Virus record (IMG/VR): IMGVR_UViG_3300048592_001410
Location: 1-20,539 of that record
Strand: one strand, 5' to 3'
DNA length: 20,539 nucleotides
Source of the DNA: a virus
Each line of letters starts with the position of its first letter. Position 1 is the first letter of the stretch. The notes below the pieces were generated by a model. That model was not told the origin of the DNA. It saw nothing but the letters and a program-made list of their open reading frames with translations, and made no database searches. Position numbers and translations under genes: made by a program. Positions 20,167 through 20,539 of the stretch are shown here, in pieces.

Positions 20167-20539
20167 CTGGGACAAGCTGAAGGCCGAACTGCTCGAAGAC
20201 CCGGCAACCCGTGCCGCCTACGAGGCGCGGCGTCCCGCCTACGAGCTAGCGAGCAAGCTGGTCGAGCTTCGGACGCGCCTTGGGCTCTCGCAGCGGCAGC
20301 TCGCCGCAAAGGCCCAGATGACACAACCCGAAATCGCGCGGTTGGAGTCGGCTGCGACCCAGCCCACGTGGGAGACGGTTTCCCGGGTGCTTGGCGCGGT
20401 CGGTGCTGAGGTCGACATCCGGGTCCGCGACGACCATGGGAAGCTGGTAAAGGTTTCGGTGCTGACGCATCCACCGGTAGCTGGTGTCCCGCGCACCTCC
20501 CGCCGCCGAGCTTCGCCAGCCGAAGCACAGCCAGCCTAG
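20159..20539 (+). CDS. HigA-type XRE-family antitoxin
   Basis: A 126-residue protein with an XRE/Cro helix-turn-helix at about residues 34-85: LVELRTRLGLSQRQLAAKAQ, then MTQPEIARLESAATQPTWET. It overlaps the toxin by 8 bases, and its ATG has an AGAGGGGAG ribosome binding site within the toxin 3' end. It should neutralise the toxin by binding it and repress the operon at the GATA-type operator upstream. The N-terminal 30 residues, with EDPATRAAYEARRPAYELAS, are typical of HigA-type partners of Gp49 toxins. The C-terminal tail is Arg/Pro/Ala-rich. The stop codon is the last three bases of the window, so the gene is complete. Confidence 0.88.
   Translation: MDDWDKLKAELLEDPATRAAYEARRPAYELASKLVELRTRLGLSQRQLAAKAQMTQPEIARLESAATQPTWETVSRVLGAVGAEVDIRVRDDHGKLVKVSVLTHPPVAGVPRTSRRRASPAEAQPA

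Noticed and set aside
1-20539. CRISPR arrays, tRNA or rRNA genes
   Set aside because: No regularly spaced direct repeats and no recognisable tRNA or rRNA sequence were seen. The tandem signals present are protein repeats in tail genes.

Overview
The window is a high-GC stretch carrying most of the late structural (morphogenesis) block of a long-tailed, siphovirus-like HK97-type phage or prophage. The phage genes lie on the minus strand, so in gene order they read from right to left. Strong AGGAGG-type ribosome binding sites, many 4-base ATGA/GTGA stop-start overlaps and frequent GTG starts point to a high-GC bacterial host. The style of the tail genes would suit Chloroflexota or Actinomycetota, but the taxon cannot be fixed from sequence alone. 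No terminase, integrase, lysin, tRNA or att site is visible; terminase would be expected beyond the right edge.

Head module (right): a small two-helix membrane protein (19692-19525), the HK97-family portal (19528-18248), the zinc-finger start of a Mu Com-like protein (from 18251), the prohead protease (15728-14982), the major capsid protein (14972-13656), two small proteins, a head-tail connector (13051-12143), a tail-terminator-like protein (12143-11697) and a 59-residue protein (11686-11507). Tail module: tail tube (11503-10532), a gp10-like protein (10529-10101), the tail assembly chaperone G (9437-9156) with a probable -1 frameshift extension T ending at 9058, the tape measure (9065-7089), a Dit-like distal tail protein (7092-6253), several small proteins, a seven-bladed beta-propeller protein (5467-3845), a small beta protein and a large hub/fibre protein with eleven HxH motifs (3482-834). 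Three small genes follow, the last with one membrane helix and a coiled coil.

Three plus-strand cassettes break this operon at gene borders: a SnoaL/NTF2-like gene (9694-10107) between gp10 and the chaperone, a stand-alone OLD-family ATPase-TOPRIM nuclease (15996-18092) between portal and protease, and a HigB/RelE-type toxin with a HigA-type antitoxin (19792-20539) upstream of the portal. They look like morons, genes expressed independently of the lytic programme. The OLD nuclease and the toxin-antitoxin pair are typical phage-exclusion functions. The OLD gene appears to have split the com-like gene: the zinc-finger half lies right of it, and a plausible Com-like C-terminal tail ending in a terminator hairpin lies left of it. 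A shared motif, (A/C)CCTAAC, sits at the left junction of all three cassettes. I regard the cassettes and their junctions as the most novel part of the window.
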